Shown here in pieces: positions 34,756 through 44,056 of a stretch of 64,000 bases of DNA. Below the pieces are notes generated by a model that made no database searches, was not told where the DNA came from, and worked only from the letters and a program-made list of their open reading frames with translations. Position 1 is the stretch's first letter; every line of letters starts with the position of its first letter. Origin of the DNA: Elizabethkingia meningoseptica_A. GTDB lineage: Bacteria; Bacteroidota; Bacteroidia; Flavobacteriales; Weeksellaceae. A program made the position numbers and the translations under genes. Location: NCBI RefSeq assembly GCF_045762675.1, contig NZ_JBJDLK010000001.1:310001-374000 (forward strand). Reading direction: 5' to 3'.

Positions 34756-36558
34756 ATGAAGAAACTATTACTAAGTGCTATCGTTCTGATTCCTGCTGCC
34801 GGACTACTGGCACAGGAAAAATCAATTGATGAAGTCGTAATAGACGGAAAATTTCTGTCACTACCTTATAAAAAGGTAAGTGAGAATATTGAAGTGATTA
34901 CCAAAGAGCAAATTGAAAAAAGTCCGGCTCAGTCTATTGAGGATCTGCTTACTTATTATACAGGGATAGATGTAAGGAGACGCGGTATGGCAGATACACA
35001 GGCGGATGTGAGTATCAGAGGAAGTTCATTTGAACAGGTACTGTTGCTGGTAAATGGTATCCGGATGAATGACGCCCAGACAGGACATAATATGATGAAT
35101 GTTCCGTTCAGCCTGGCATCTGTGGATAGAATAGAAATTATAAAAGGTCCCGCGGCGCGCAGATTCGGACAGAATGCTTATGCCGGAGTTATTAATATTA
35201 TTACAAAAGCATCCGGAAAGAATGAATATAAAGTAAATGCAGCGGGTGGTGATTTTAAAACATGGTCACTAGGGGCTGCTGCAGATTTCGGAAATAAAAA
35301 ATTCGGAAACTTTATTCAGGTGAACAATGCTGAATCCGCAGGCTACCGATATAATACCGATTATAAGATTAAAAACTTCTGGTATCAGAATCAGCTGAAA
35401 ATAAAGGATGGAGATATTAAATTTCAGGCAGGATTTGTAGAGAAAAAATTCGGAGCTAATGGATTCTATGCCTCTCCTAAAGCTATAAACCAGTATGAAG
35501 AAACACAAACATCTTTGGTAAGCGCTATTTATAACCAGAAAATTAACAACTGGGGAATTAATGCAAATCTTTACTGGAGAAGAGCTCAGGATATGTATTT
35601 GTATACCAGAAGCGATCCTAATGGCTACCGTAACATGCATATCGGAAATAATTACGGTGGGGAACTGAATGTAAGTTATAAATCTTCGCTTGGGGTTACC
35701 GGTATCGGAGCAGAGCTGCATCAGGAAGACCTGAGAAGTAATAATCTTGGAGCCCGCGGAAGATTTGTAACCCAGATTTTAGCAGAGCATCATTTTTCTT
35801 TTATCAATAATCGTTTAAGTATCATTCCTGGTGCAAGCTGGGTAAATTATACAGGAACAGGAAATTTCTTTTATCCGGGAGTAGATGTAGGTTTTGATAT
35901 TGATAAGCATAACAAGGTATACGGAAATGTAGCAAAAGTACACAGAGTGCCTACATATACCGACTTGTTCTATCAGAGTAAAACAGAGCAGGGAAATCCG
36001 GATCTGAAGCCTGAAAATGCACTTTCTTACGAATTAGGATACCGTCTGAACCTGAATAAACTGATGTTGAAAACAAGTGTATTTGGCAGGGATTCTAAGA
36101 ATGCAATTGACTGGACTAAAGAAAATGAAAACAGTATATGGGTAGCACAAAATGTATCCGATGTTAAGACCAAAGGTGCCGAAATAGAAGCTTCTTATGG
36201 ATTTGACAGTTTTGTAAAAAATGTTTCAGTGGGTTATACTTATCTGGACAATAAAGCGCAAAACAAAGATAAAGGTGAAAATTCCAGATATGCTCTTGAA
36301 AATCTGAAGCACCAGTTCAATGCTAAATTAACACTGAGTTACTGGAAGCTGACCAATGAATTAATTTATCAGTATAATCAGCGTGTAACACTCGGAAGTT
36401 ATAATCTTTTGGATGAAAAGCTAACGTTCAGTACCAAAGATGTGGATGTTTTTGTGTTGGTGAATAATGTTACCAATGCACAATATGTTGGCGCCAGCCT
36501 CGTCCCAATGCCGGGAAGATGGTTTCAACTGGGCTTTACATTTAAAGGTAAATTCTAA
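34756..36558 (+). CDS. TonB-dependent outer-membrane receptor
   Basis: The 600-residue receptor has a signal peptide (to about 19, GLLAQ), then a plug domain with the TonB-box-like SIDEVVIDGKF, SIEDLLTYYTGIDVRRRG, ADVSIRGSSFEQVLLLVNG and IEIIKGPAARRFGQNAYAGVINIITK. A beta-barrel follows, with YTDLFYQSKTEQGNPDLKPENA and a C-terminal aromatic F. The compact size and plug resemble BtuB/FepA-like receptors. The ligand cannot be read; I saw no cobalamin riboswitch upstream. The DUF2490 gene downstream has its own promoter. Confidence 0.92.
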   Translation: MKKLLLSAIVLIPAAGLLAQEKSIDEVVIDGKFLSLPYKKVSENIEVITKEQIEKSPAQSIEDLLTYYTGIDVRRRGMADTQADVSIRGSSFEQVLLLVNGIRMNDAQTGHNMMNVPFSLASVDRIEIIKGPAARRFGQNAYAGVINIITKASGKNEYKVNAAGGDFKTWSLGAAADFGNKKFGNFIQVNNAESAGYRYNTDYKIKNFWYQNQLKIKDGDIKFQAGFVEKKFGANGFYASPKAINQYEETQTSLVSAIYNQKINNWGINANLYWRRAQDMYLYTRSDPNGYRNMHIGNNYGGELNVSYKSSLGVTGIGAELHQEDLRSNNLGARGRFVTQILAEHHFSFINNRLSIIPGASWVNYTGTGNFFYPGVDVGFDIDKHNKVYGNVAKVHRVPTYTDLFYQSKTEQGNPDLKPENALSYELGYRLNLNKLMLKTSVFGRDSKNAIDWTKENENSIWVAQNVSDVKTKGAEIEASYGFDSFVKNVSVGYTYLDNKAQNKDKGENSRYALENLKHQFNAKLTLSYWKLTNELIYQYNQRVTLGSYNLLDEKLTFSTKDVDVFVLVNNVTNAQYVGASLVPMPGRWFQLGFTFKGKF

Positions 36559-36570
36559 GCTTCTTTTTTA

Positions 36571-36578
36571 TACTTTTG
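36571..36578 (+). promoter_or_regulatory. -7 box (TACTTTTG) of the DUF2490 gene
   Basis: A consensus box between the receptor gene and the DUF2490 gene; its end is 61 bases upstream of the latter. Confidence 0.55.
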
Positions 36579-36639
36579 CGGAACGAAACAAACACTCTTA
36601 AAAAGTTTTGTTTTGTGCACACGCTAATCAAATTTATAA

Positions 36640-37359
36640 ATGAAAAAAAGCCTTGTTTTTCCACTGCTGTTTTTAGCTGTTTTTGGAAGTGCTCAGAATA
36701 AAGAACATATATCTTCTTTTAATATGATGTCCATTACGTATAAGTTTGCTCCTAAATGGATGGCTTATGCCGAATTTCAGACAAGATCACTGGAAGATTA
36801 CAGTTATATTGATTATTACGAAACCAAAGGTGGAGTAGGTTATAATATCAACAGGGACAATCAGGCATTCATCGGAATCGGAAGGTATGGAACTTATAAA
36901 GAACAACGCATTTCACAGGAAGAATTAAGATTGTGGCTGCAATATACTTTTAGCCATAATATCGGACGGTTGAGTTTAGACCACAGAGGTCGTGCCGAAC
37001 AGCGGTTTTTTCATGCTTCAAAAACGGGAGAGAATACAACCGATAATCGTTTCCGTTACCGTTTAAGCGCAACTCTACCCATTAATAATTCCAAAATGGT
37101 ACCCAATACATTTTTTGTGAATGCTTTTGAGGAATTGTTTTTCGGGCCTAAAGCCGATGTTTTTAAAAGAAACAGATTGTTTTCGGGTTTTGGTTATAAA
37201 TTTAATAAATCTATGAGCAGCTCACTGGGGTACATGTGGCAACGTGAGTTTTCACCAAGCGGAAATAAAAATTTACATTTTCTGTATATGGCGATCAACT
37301 TTACGATTGATGACAGTAAGGATGAACATAGCAGAGTAATCATTCCGGTGGCAGATTAA
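36640..37359 (+). CDS. DUF2490 family outer-membrane protein
   Basis: The 239-residue protein has a signal peptide (to residue 18, FGSAQ) and a series of amphipathic strands with LSLDHRGRAEQRF, FRYRLSATLPIN and NAFEELFFGPK, the DUF2490 hallmark. It is probably a beta-barrel of unknown function in the outer membrane. It follows the TonB receptor gene but has its own -7 box. A very strong terminator closes it. Confidence 0.9.
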   Translation: MKKSLVFPLLFLAVFGSAQNKEHISSFNMMSITYKFAPKWMAYAEFQTRSLEDYSYIDYYETKGGVGYNINRDNQAFIGIGRYGTYKEQRISQEELRLWLQYTFSHNIGRLSLDHRGRAEQRFFHASKTGENTTDNRFRYRLSATLPINNSKMVPNTFFVNAFEELFFGPKADVFKRNRLFSGFGYKFNKSMSSSLGYMWQREFSPSGNKNLHFLYMAINFTIDDSKDEHSRVIIPVAD

Positions 37360-37381
37360 GAATATATTAAATATTACAATA

Positions 37382-37417
37382 AAAAAGGAAACTAAATCAT
37401 GATTTAGTTTCCTTTTT
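37382..37417. terminator. Long palindromic terminator before dnaN
   Basis: A perfect 36-base palindrome (18-bp arms, centre between 37399 and 37400) holds GGAAACTAAATCA flanked by A and T tracts. It works on the plus strand after the DUF2490 gene. Confidence 0.85.
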
Positions 37418-37431
37418 GTATAGAGAATCAT

Positions 37432-37439
37432 TATCTTTG
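37432..37439 (+). promoter_or_regulatory. -7 box (TATCTTTG) of dnaN
   Basis: A consensus box 20 bases upstream of the dnaN ATG and right after the palindromic terminator. Confidence 0.6.
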
Positions 37440-37459
37440 TCTGCATATAAAATTGTTTT

Positions 37460-38590
37460 ATGAAATTTATTGTTGCCAGCGGCGAGTTACAAAAAGCCTT
37501 GCAAACGGTAAGCGGAGTAATTTCTGGTTCCCAGTCAAGACCTATTTTAGAAAATTTCCTTTTTGAACTGGAAAATGATAATCTAAAAATTACCGCTTCC
37601 GACGGAGAGACAACTTTAATAACTTCTATTCCTGTAAAATCAGAAGATAATGGGAAGATGGCAGTACCTGCCAAAATGTTTCTGGATGTCATTAAATCAT
37701 TCGGAGACCAGCCCCTTACTTTCGTAGAGAAAGAATCTGAGAACGGAATCGGAAGCCTTCTTGAAATTCTTGATGAAAAAGATAATTACTTTGTAGCATT
37801 AGACAATGCGGAAGATTATCCTGAATTACCGGAATTTGATGCTTCTAAAAGTGTTAAGGTTCAGGCTGGTATTTTAGCTGAAGCTTTGGTTAATACTCTG
37901 TTTGCAACAAGTAACGATTCATTGAGACCTGTAATGACAGGGGTGCTGTTCCAGTTTAATGAGAATGAAGCTAACTTTGTTTCAACAGATTCACATCGTT
38001 TGGTTGTATACAACAGAAAAGATGTAATTAATGCCGATAATATTGAGTTCATTATGCCGAAGAAGCCTTTGGCGATTATCAAGAATATCTTATCTAATAC
38101 AGATGATGAGGTTCTTATTGAATTTAATGAGAATATGGCGAAATTTACTTTCCAGGAAAATACATGGATCTGCCGTCTTATCGATGGTAAGTATCCTAAC
38201 TATACAGCGGTAATTCCTAAAGAGAATCCTAACGTGCTGACGATTAACAGAAACTTGTTATTAAGTTCTATCAGAAGAGCCTCTATCTTCTCTAATAAGT
38301 CAACAAATCAGGTGAGATTCAAGCTTTCAGGTAATTTACTGCATCTTCATGCTGAAGATACAGAATATGCTAATAAAGCAGATATGCAGATTCCATGTGA
38401 ATATAACGGAGAAGATATCAATATCGGCTTTAGCTCTAAATTCTTAACGGAGATGCTTTCTGTTCTTGGTTCGGATGATATTACAATGAAAATGTCTCAA
38501 CCAAACCGTCCGGGAATTATTGAACCGGTAGACGGTCTTGAAGAAAATGAAAGCATACTGATGCTTTCTATGCCGGTAATTGGTCTATAA
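37460..38590 (+). CDS. dnaN: DNA polymerase III sliding clamp (beta subunit)
   Basis: The 376-residue clamp has three repeated domains: it begins MKFIVASGELQKALQTVSG, the second domain has RPVMTGVLFQF and STDSHRLVVYN, and it ends ESILMLSMPVIGL. It tethers the replicative polymerase to DNA. Unlike in many bacteria it is not beside dnaA or recF; it stands alone between strong terminators, as is common in Bacteroidota. Confidence 0.97.
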   Translation: MKFIVASGELQKALQTVSGVISGSQSRPILENFLFELENDNLKITASDGETTLITSIPVKSEDNGKMAVPAKMFLDVIKSFGDQPLTFVEKESENGIGSLLEILDEKDNYFVALDNAEDYPELPEFDASKSVKVQAGILAEALVNTLFATSNDSLRPVMTGVLFQFNENEANFVSTDSHRLVVYNRKDVINADNIEFIMPKKPLAIIKNILSNTDDEVLIEFNENMAKFTFQENTWICRLIDGKYPNYTAVIPKENPNVLTINRNLLLSSIRRASIFSNKSTNQVRFKLSGNLLHLHAEDTEYANKADMQIPCEYNGEDINIGFSSKFLTEMLSVLGSDDITMKMSQPNRPGIIEPVDGLEENESILMLSMPVIGL

Positions 38591-38610
38591 TTTAATTTCA
38601 ATATAGAAAG

Positions 38611-38670
38611 AAAGCTTCATCTCCATTTGGTTGGGTATAAAATATCGGATCAAATGCAGGATGAAGCTTT
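38611..38670 (+). terminator. dnaN terminator with inner stem
   Basis: AAAGCTTCATC (38611-38621) pairs with GATGAAGCTTT (38660-38670). An inner stem CATTTG/CAAATG (38624-38629 with 38651-38656) stacks inside. The tail is TTCTTTTATT. Confidence 0.7.
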
Positions 38671-38679
38671 TTCTTTTAT

Positions 38680-38687
38680 TAAATTTG
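38680..38687 (+). promoter_or_regulatory. -7 box (TAAATTTG) of pheT
   Basis: A consensus box 64 bases upstream of the pheT ATG, directly after the dnaN terminator. I saw no T-box-like leader in this short space. Confidence 0.5.
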
Positions 38688-38751
38688 CATTTCAAAATTT
38701 TATAATAGAAAACTGCTTGTTAAAGAGCAGTAAAATAATAAGAAAATATTC

Positions 38752-41151
38752 ATGAAAATTTCTGATAAGTGGCTTAGAACTTACCTTGAAACAGATTTGT
38801 CAGCAGAAAAGCTGGGCGTGATCCTTACAGACCTTGGTCTGGAAGTAGAAGGGATTGATCCTTATGAATCTGTAAAAGGAAGTCTTAATGGAGTAGTTGT
38901 TGGTAAAGTATTAACGTGTGAGCAACATCCTAATGCAGATAAGCTAAAGGTTACTACGGTTGATATTAATACCGGAACACCTTTGCATATAGTATGTGGT
39001 GCACCAAACGTAGCAGCCGGTCAAACAGTAGCAGTAGCTACTATCGGTACAATGATCTATCTGCAAAACGGAGACTCTTTTAAAATCGCAAAATCCAAAT
39101 TAAGAGGTGAGGTTTCTGAAGGGATGCTTTGTGCAGAAGATGAGCTTGGATTAGGGCAAAGCCATGCAGGAATTATGGTGTTACCTGAAGATTATGTAAT
39201 AGGAAAGCCTCTTTCAGATTATATTCCTGTGGAAAAAGATGAGGTTTATGAAATTGGTCTTACCGCAAACAGAACTGATGCAATGTCTCACTATGGTGTG
39301 GCAAGAGACCTACAGGCTTATTTGTCTTTAAATAAAATAAAGTCTGCTTTTAAAAAGCTTGAAACATCTGCTCCTGTAACTGAAGGAACACATGATTTTA
39401 AACTGGATGTGGAAGATGCTGATCTTATACCACGTTATCTGGGAGCTGTAATTGAAGGTGTACAGGTAGATGATTCACCAGAGTGGCTTAAAAACCGTCT
39501 TAAGGCAATAGGCTTAGGACCGATTAACAATATTGTAGATATTACCAATTATATTTTACATTCTTACGGGCAACCCTTACACGCTTTTGATGCTGCGAAA
39601 ATCAACGGTCATGAAGTTAAGGTTGGTTTTGTTCCGGAAGGAACAAAGTTCAAAACACTGGATGGTGTTGAACGCAGCCTTAACGGAACTGAGATTATGA
39701 TTAAAGATGGTAAAAATACACCATTGTGTATTGCCGGAGTTTTTGGCGGAGAAGAGTCAGGAGTTTCCGATAGTACAACGACAATATTCCTGGAAAGTGC
39801 TTATTTCAATCCGGTAGCAGTACGTAAGGCAGCAAAAGCACACGCGCTGAATACGGATGCTTCTTTCCGTTTTGAAAGAGGTGTAGACCCCAATATTACT
39901 AAAGATGCTTTAATCAAAGCGGTAGAAATGATTCAGGAAATTGCCGGCGGTAAATTACAGGGTGAGATTCTTGAGTTTTTCCCTAAAAAGATTGAGCATT
40001 TCAATATTATCCTGAGATATTCCAAAATAGATCAGATTCTGGGAATTAAAATTCACAGAGAAACAATAAAAGAAATACTGAAATCGTTAGATATTCTTGT
40101 ACTGAATGAAATTAAAGACGGACTGGAAATAGCTGTTCCGCCATACAGAGCTGATGTTACCCGAGAAATTGATGTAATTGAAGAAATCCTGCGTGTTTAC
40201 GGATACAACAAAGTAAACTCTCAGGAGAAGATAGAATTTACACCGGTTCGTTTAACGTTGGACGATCAGGACTCACTGGAAAATTTCTGGGCGAGAACAC
40301 TTCAGTCAAATGGTTTTAATGAGGTAATGAACAATTCTTTAACTTCTCTGAAAGAAGAAAGAGCGGATGCTGTTACCCTGCTTAATCCATTAAGCAATGA
40401 ATTGAGTACAATGCGTCAGTCTCTACTTGAGGGACTATTGCAGAATGCCGATTATAACATTAAGCGTAAAACTCAGGATATTAAATTCTTCGAGTTTGGT
40501 AAAGTCTACTTCAAGAAAGCGAAATTTGAGGAACGTAAACAACTGGCTATACTGGTTTCTGGGAATAACAATGCTGAAAACTGGTTATTAAGCAAATCGC
40601 CTACAGATTTCTTTATCCTGAAAGGTTACGTACAGATACTTTTGGATAAACTAGGATTGTATACTACGGAAAGAGCATTGGAAGACAGCCGTTTTTCAGA
40701 TGCTATTGAGATTGTATCCGATGGCAGAACGCTTGCCAGAATAGGCGTTGTAAGCAAAGCATTATTAAAAGATGCTGACCTGTCGCAGGCGGCTTATTAT
40801 GCTGAGTTTGAGCTGGAGACTTGTCAGGAATTGAGAAATACCGCTAACTTTAAGTTTGTTGACATTCCGAAGTTTAATAAAATAAGAAGAGACTTAGCTT
40901 TATTAGTAGACAAAACAGTTTCTTACAATGATCTTCTTCAGGCTTCTAAAGATATATCTGCGAACCTTAAGAAAATCCAGTTATTCGATGTTTATGAAGG
41001 TAAGAATCTGCCGGAAGGTAAAAAATCTTACGCATTAAGCTTTGAATTACTGAATACAGAGAAAACTCTGGAAGAAGCTGAGATTAGTAATATTATGAAT
41101 AAACTGATTAAGAAGTTCCAGAAGGAATTTCAGGCTGAACTTCGTTCGTAA
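38752..41151 (+). CDS. pheT: Phenylalanyl-tRNA synthetase beta subunit
   Basis: The 799-residue subunit has the N-terminal tRNA-binding OB domain (VGKVLTCEQHPNADKLKVT), the B3/B4 domain (IVDITNYILHSYGQPLHAFD), B5 (PPYRADVTREIDVIEEI), the catalytic-like core (LNPLSNELSTMRQSLLEGLL) and the C-terminal anticodon-binding FDX-ACB fold (KFNKIRRDLALLVDK). It forms the heterotetramer with PheS. pheS is not adjacent, which is usual in Flavobacteriia. Confidence 0.97.
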   Translation: MKISDKWLRTYLETDLSAEKLGVILTDLGLEVEGIDPYESVKGSLNGVVVGKVLTCEQHPNADKLKVTTVDINTGTPLHIVCGAPNVAAGQTVAVATIGTMIYLQNGDSFKIAKSKLRGEVSEGMLCAEDELGLGQSHAGIMVLPEDYVIGKPLSDYIPVEKDEVYEIGLTANRTDAMSHYGVARDLQAYLSLNKIKSAFKKLETSAPVTEGTHDFKLDVEDADLIPRYLGAVIEGVQVDDSPEWLKNRLKAIGLGPINNIVDITNYILHSYGQPLHAFDAAKINGHEVKVGFVPEGTKFKTLDGVERSLNGTEIMIKDGKNTPLCIAGVFGGEESGVSDSTTTIFLESAYFNPVAVRKAAKAHALNTDASFRFERGVDPNITKDALIKAVEMIQEIAGGKLQGEILEFFPKKIEHFNIILRYSKIDQILGIKIHRETIKEILKSLDILVLNEIKDGLEIAVPPYRADVTREIDVIEEILRVYGYNKVNSQEKIEFTPVRLTLDDQDSLENFWARTLQSNGFNEVMNNSLTSLKEERADAVTLLNPLSNELSTMRQSLLEGLLQNADYNIKRKTQDIKFFEFGKVYFKKAKFEERKQLAILVSGNNNAENWLLSKSPTDFFILKGYVQILLDKLGLYTTERALEDSRFSDAIEIVSDGRTLARIGVVSKALLKDADLSQAAYYAEFELETCQELRNTANFKFVDIPKFNKIRRDLALLVDKTVSYNDLLQASKDISANLKKIQLFDVYEGKNLPEGKKSYALSFELLNTEKTLEEAEISNIMNKLIKKFQKEFQAELRS

Positions 41152-41268
41152 TTGCTGGTATAAGCCCGGTATATAGCTTTGTGCTAAGGTTGAAGTTTGG
41201 TACTTCGATTATTTAAAAAAATAGTATTTTTACAATATACTAAAGGATTTAATTATGAAACCTGTATC

Positions 41269-41303
41269 CATACAATAATCATTTTCAGGATGGTTATTGT
41301 ATG
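41269..41303. other. Conserved-looking hairpin upstream of the META lipoprotein gene
   Basis: CATACAATAATCA (41269-41281) pairs with TGGTTATTGTATG (41291-41303) with one G-U, around a 9-nt loop. No T tract follows on either strand, so it is not a normal terminator. It lies 42 bases before the lipoprotein ATG and could be in its 5' leader. No other feature was seen in 41152-41345. Confidence 0.4.
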
Positions 41304-41345
41304 ATAATAAGGTAGCATGTGACGATAAACAATAAAATTTAACAC

Positions 41346-41780
41346 ATGAAAAAACTGTTTTATATAGCCTCGATAGGGATTTTAGCTGCGGTATCTTCTT
41401 GTACTTCTACAGCTAATCTTGGAAATGTTTCTAAAATTGGTACACAACAGCCATCTTTATCCAATTCGCGTTGGGAAGTGGTAGATAATCTTCAGACCAA
41501 TGCAAAACCTTATATCAGTTTTGATCCTGAAAAAGGTATGAGTGGAAATGCAGGTTGTAATAAAATTTTTAGTCAGGATATTGTTATCCAGTCAAAACAG
41601 GGAGATTTTTCGATAAAACAAATCGGATCTACCAGAATGGCCTGCCCGAGTATGGATATGAAGATTGAAAGTAATTTTATTAAAATACTGGAATCTGCAG
41701 ATAAGTATGTTGTAGTGAAGAATACACTGGAATTATACAAAGGAAATATTTTGCTGATGAAGTTTCAGAAAGCAAACTAA
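41346..41780 (+). CDS. META domain lipoprotein (HslJ-like)
   Basis: The 144-residue lipoprotein has a lipobox AVSSC with Cys19 and a META/HslJ domain: SRWEVVDNL, ISFDPEKGMSGNAGCNKIF and IGSTRMACPSMDMKIE. The domain is shared with the heat-shock protein HslJ and is of unknown biochemical function. It should be anchored in the envelope. The gene stands alone and ends in a strong bidirectional terminator. Confidence 0.9.
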   Translation: MKKLFYIASIGILAAVSSCTSTANLGNVSKIGTQQPSLSNSRWEVVDNLQTNAKPYISFDPEKGMSGNAGCNKIFSQDIVIQSKQGDFSIKQIGSTRMACPSMDMKIESNFIKILESADKYVVVKNTLELYKGNILLMKFQKAN

Positions 41781-41792
41781 ACAACATAAAAA

Positions 41793-41816
41793 AATCCGCT
41801 CGTAAGAGCGGATTTA
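41793..41816. terminator. Bidirectional terminator
   Basis: AAATCCGCTC, loop GTAA and GAGCGGATTT form a perfect 10-bp stem with A and T tracts on both sides, between convergent genes. Confidence 0.88.
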
Positions 41817-41834
41817 TTTTTTTAGATTTTACAA

Positions 41835-42074
41835 TTAAGCTTCGTCTTCGTCGTCATACTTTTCCAACTCAGCGTCGCACCATTTGAAAGCTTCTTCTAC
41901 AACTTTAGTAGCTTCTTCAGCTACCTGCTCTTCATCATCACCTTCTAAATCGTCTAACCATTCTACTTCTTCTTCCTCTACATTAAGGATGAAACGAGGG
42001 TATTCTGTATGAACTACGAAAAGATCCTCTGGAAAGTCTGAATTGTCGGCTAATAAAAACTTAGGTAATTTCAT
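41835..42074 (-). CDS. Small acidic protein
   Basis: The 79-residue protein starts MKLPKFLLADNSDFPEDLFV, and over half of its second part is Glu and Asp. No membrane segment or signal is present. A longer frame to 42137 overlaps the end of the dehydrogenase gene and crosses the -7 box at 42095-42102, so 42074 is the start. I recall similar acidic proteins annotated as hypothetical in flavobacteria. Function unknown. Confidence 0.85.
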   Translation of the reverse strand: MKLPKFLLADNSDFPEDLFVVHTEYPRFILNVEEEEVEWLDDLEGDDEEQVAEEATKVVEEAFKWCDAELEKYDDEDEA

Positions 42075-42094
42075 TTTTTTAATATTTGATATTT

Positions 42095-42102
42095 CAAAGA
42101 TA
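42095..42102 (-). promoter_or_regulatory. -7 box (TATCTTTG) of the small acidic protein gene; decides the start
   Basis: A consensus box 20 bases upstream of the ATG at 42074. Confidence 0.6.
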
Positions 42103-42126
42103 GGGAAATTTTTTTCGGCTTTCCTT

Positions 42127-43020
42127 TTACTTTGCAAATTGTTTCGAAATTTTTTCGGCTTTTTTGCTTTCGCTGTAATCGTAGAATCCTTCTCCCGATT
42201 TCACACCCATTTTTTTAGCGGTTACCATATTCACCAGAAGTGGACATGGTGCATATTTAGGGTTTTTAAAGCCATCGTAAAGCACATTCATAATGGACAA
42301 GCAAACATCAAGACCAATGAAGTCTGCCAATTGTAATGGTCCCATCGGGTGAGCCATACCAAGCTTCATTACAGTATCTATTTCTTCAACTCCCGCAACA
42401 CCTTCGTATAGCGAATAAATCGCTTCATTAATCATTGGCATCAGTATTCTGTTGGCTACAAAGCCCGGATAGTCATTTACTTCTACCGGAACTTTTCCAA
42501 GCACATTACTCATTTGATAAATAGCATCGAAAGTTTCTTTGGAAGTAGAGTAGCCTTTAATGATCTCTACAAGCTTCATAATCGGAACCGGATTCATAAA
42601 ATGCATACCGATTACTTTTTCCGGTCTTGATGTTACCGATGCAATTTTTGTAATGGAAATGGATGAAGTATTGGTTGCCAGAATACAGTCAGCAGGTGCT
42701 GCAGCATCCATTTGCTGGAAAATTTTAAGCTTAAGATCTATGTTTTCTGTTGCAGCTTCTACAATAAGGTCAGCATCTTTAACAGCTTCTTCAAGAGTCG
42801 TGAATGTAGTGATATTGGCTAAAGTTTGTGTTTTTTCATCTTCAGTAAGATTACCCTTAGCTATAATTCTGTCCAGATTGGTAGTAATTGTTTTTACACC
42901 TCTGTCCAGTGCATCCTGTGATACATCTACTAAATTTACTTTAAATCCGGTTTGAGCAAAAGTGTGGGCAATTCCGTTACCCATTGTTCCTGCACCAATT
43001 ACGACAATATTTTTGTTCAT
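42127..43020 (-). CDS. hbd: 3-hydroxybutyryl-CoA dehydrogenase
   Basis: The 297-residue NAD-dependent enzyme oxidises 3-hydroxyacyl-CoA. The Rossmann start is VVIGAGTMGNGIAHTFAQTG; ATNTSSISITKIA and GMHFMNPVPIMKLVEII hold the catalytic His. The C-terminal domain has DYPGFVANRILMPMINEA. Length fits the short monofunctional family (Hbd/PaaH). Position alone does not tell whether it serves beta-oxidation, butanoate or phenylacetate metabolism. Confidence 0.93.
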   Translation of the reverse strand: MNKNIVVIGAGTMGNGIAHTFAQTGFKVNLVDVSQDALDRGVKTITTNLDRIIAKGNLTEDEKTQTLANITTFTTLEEAVKDADLIVEAATENIDLKLKIFQQMDAAAPADCILATNTSSISITKIASVTSRPEKVIGMHFMNPVPIMKLVEIIKGYSTSKETFDAIYQMSNVLGKVPVEVNDYPGFVANRILMPMINEAIYSLYEGVAGVEEIDTVMKLGMAHPMGPLQLADFIGLDVCLSIMNVLYDGFKNPKYAPCPLLVNMVTAKKMGVKSGEGFYDYSESKKAEKISKQFAK

Positions 43021-43096
43021 AATTTTTTATTTTTTTATTAAAGAATTAATGAACCTTTCGGTTTCATTTTTATTAGGGTTTATTTTTTAACTAATA

Positions 43097-43135
43097 TTTA
43101 AACCTCATAGGTTTCTAAAGCCTATGAGGTTTAAA
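43097..43135. terminator. Hairpin terminator, CCTCATAGG family
   Basis: TTTAAACCTCATAGG (43097-43111) pairs with CCTATGAGGTTTAAA (43121-43135), loop 9 nt. It lies between the beta-lactamase gene and hbd. The same core (CATAGGTTT) appears in the hutU terminator at 50185-50217. Confidence 0.75.
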
Positions 43136-43139
43136 AGAA

Positions 43140-44027
43140 TTATTTTGTATTATTCAGATAATCGAATACAGCCTTAGAAACCTGAGCAATGATACTGTAA
43201 TTTATTTCTTCACTTTCTATAGAGTTTTTCACAAATACAGCTATAGCAAAATGTTTCCCGTTATCTAAAGTAACAATTCCCGAATCATTTTCTGCAACAG
43301 TCAATCCGCTTGGCAATTTACCTGAAGAACCTGTTTTACGGGCCATTTTTACATTGGGAAGTAATCCGGGAAGCTTAGCCATTCCCGTATCGGTTTTCAG
43401 CATAATGTCCATTAAAAAATCAGTTGATTTTTTAGAGATCATCATATTTTTATAAAAACTTTTTAAAGTTTTCACCATAGATGAAGTAGTCGTATAGTTT
43501 TCATACAATACCTGCACCCCCTTTGTATGCATTTCCTCTTCGTTATATTTAATCTGAATATTTTTAATGCCTTTACTGTTTACGAATTTCTGAACAGCCT
43601 GTGTTCCGCCAAGCAGTCTTAGAAGTATATCACAGCCGTTATTGTCACTCTGGGCAACAGTATAATAAATAATCTCACTCAGGGTAAGGTTTACATTTCC
43701 CTGTGGGTATTTTTCCCGGATTGGAGACCATGTATTTTCAAGCAAATCAGATTTTTTAACCAGGATTTTCTGATCCAAAGTAAGACGGCCTTTGTCTGCC
43801 TGCTTAAGAACAGCTAAAGCAATATGGAATTTAAAAACACTCATCATAGGCATTTTTAGCTGACCATTATTATTACTCAGCTGAAAATTATCTTCAATGC
43901 CTGATACGGACACCGCTACAGTTGCTTTTTTGCCTTTTGTAATATTATTTATTTCTTTTAATAATGATGCCTGCTGTGCAAAGCTGAACTGGCAGATTAA
44001 AAGAAATAGAAATGTAATTTTTTTCAT
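43140..44027 (-). CDS. blaCME: Class A extended-spectrum beta-lactamase, CME type
   Basis: The 295-residue periplasmic enzyme has a signal peptide (1-17), S63-V-F-K66 nucleophile and base, S127-D-N loop, a Glu cluster at 163-165 on the omega loop and K231-T-G, all intact. I recognise the sequence as the CME beta-lactamase of Elizabethkingia, related to the PER/CblA branch, known to hydrolyse cephalosporins. It is the last gene of a minus-strand run with a lipoprotein gene 29 bases upstream and no regulator nearby, so expression is probably constitutive. Which CME allele it is cannot be said without alignment. Confidence 0.93.
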   Translation of the reverse strand: MKKITFLFLLICQFSFAQQASLLKEINNITKGKKATVAVSVSGIEDNFQLSNNNGQLKMPMMSVFKFHIALAVLKQADKGRLTLDQKILVKKSDLLENTWSPIREKYPQGNVNLTLSEIIYYTVAQSDNNGCDILLRLLGGTQAVQKFVNSKGIKNIQIKYNEEEMHTKGVQVLYENYTTTSSMVKTLKSFYKNMMISKKSTDFLMDIMLKTDTGMAKLPGLLPNVKMARKTGSSGKLPSGLTVAENDSGIVTLDNGKHFAIAVFVKNSIESEEINYSIIAQVSKAVFDYLNNTK

Positions 44028-44056
44028 TTTATTGATTAGGTATCTAAATTAAAAAA

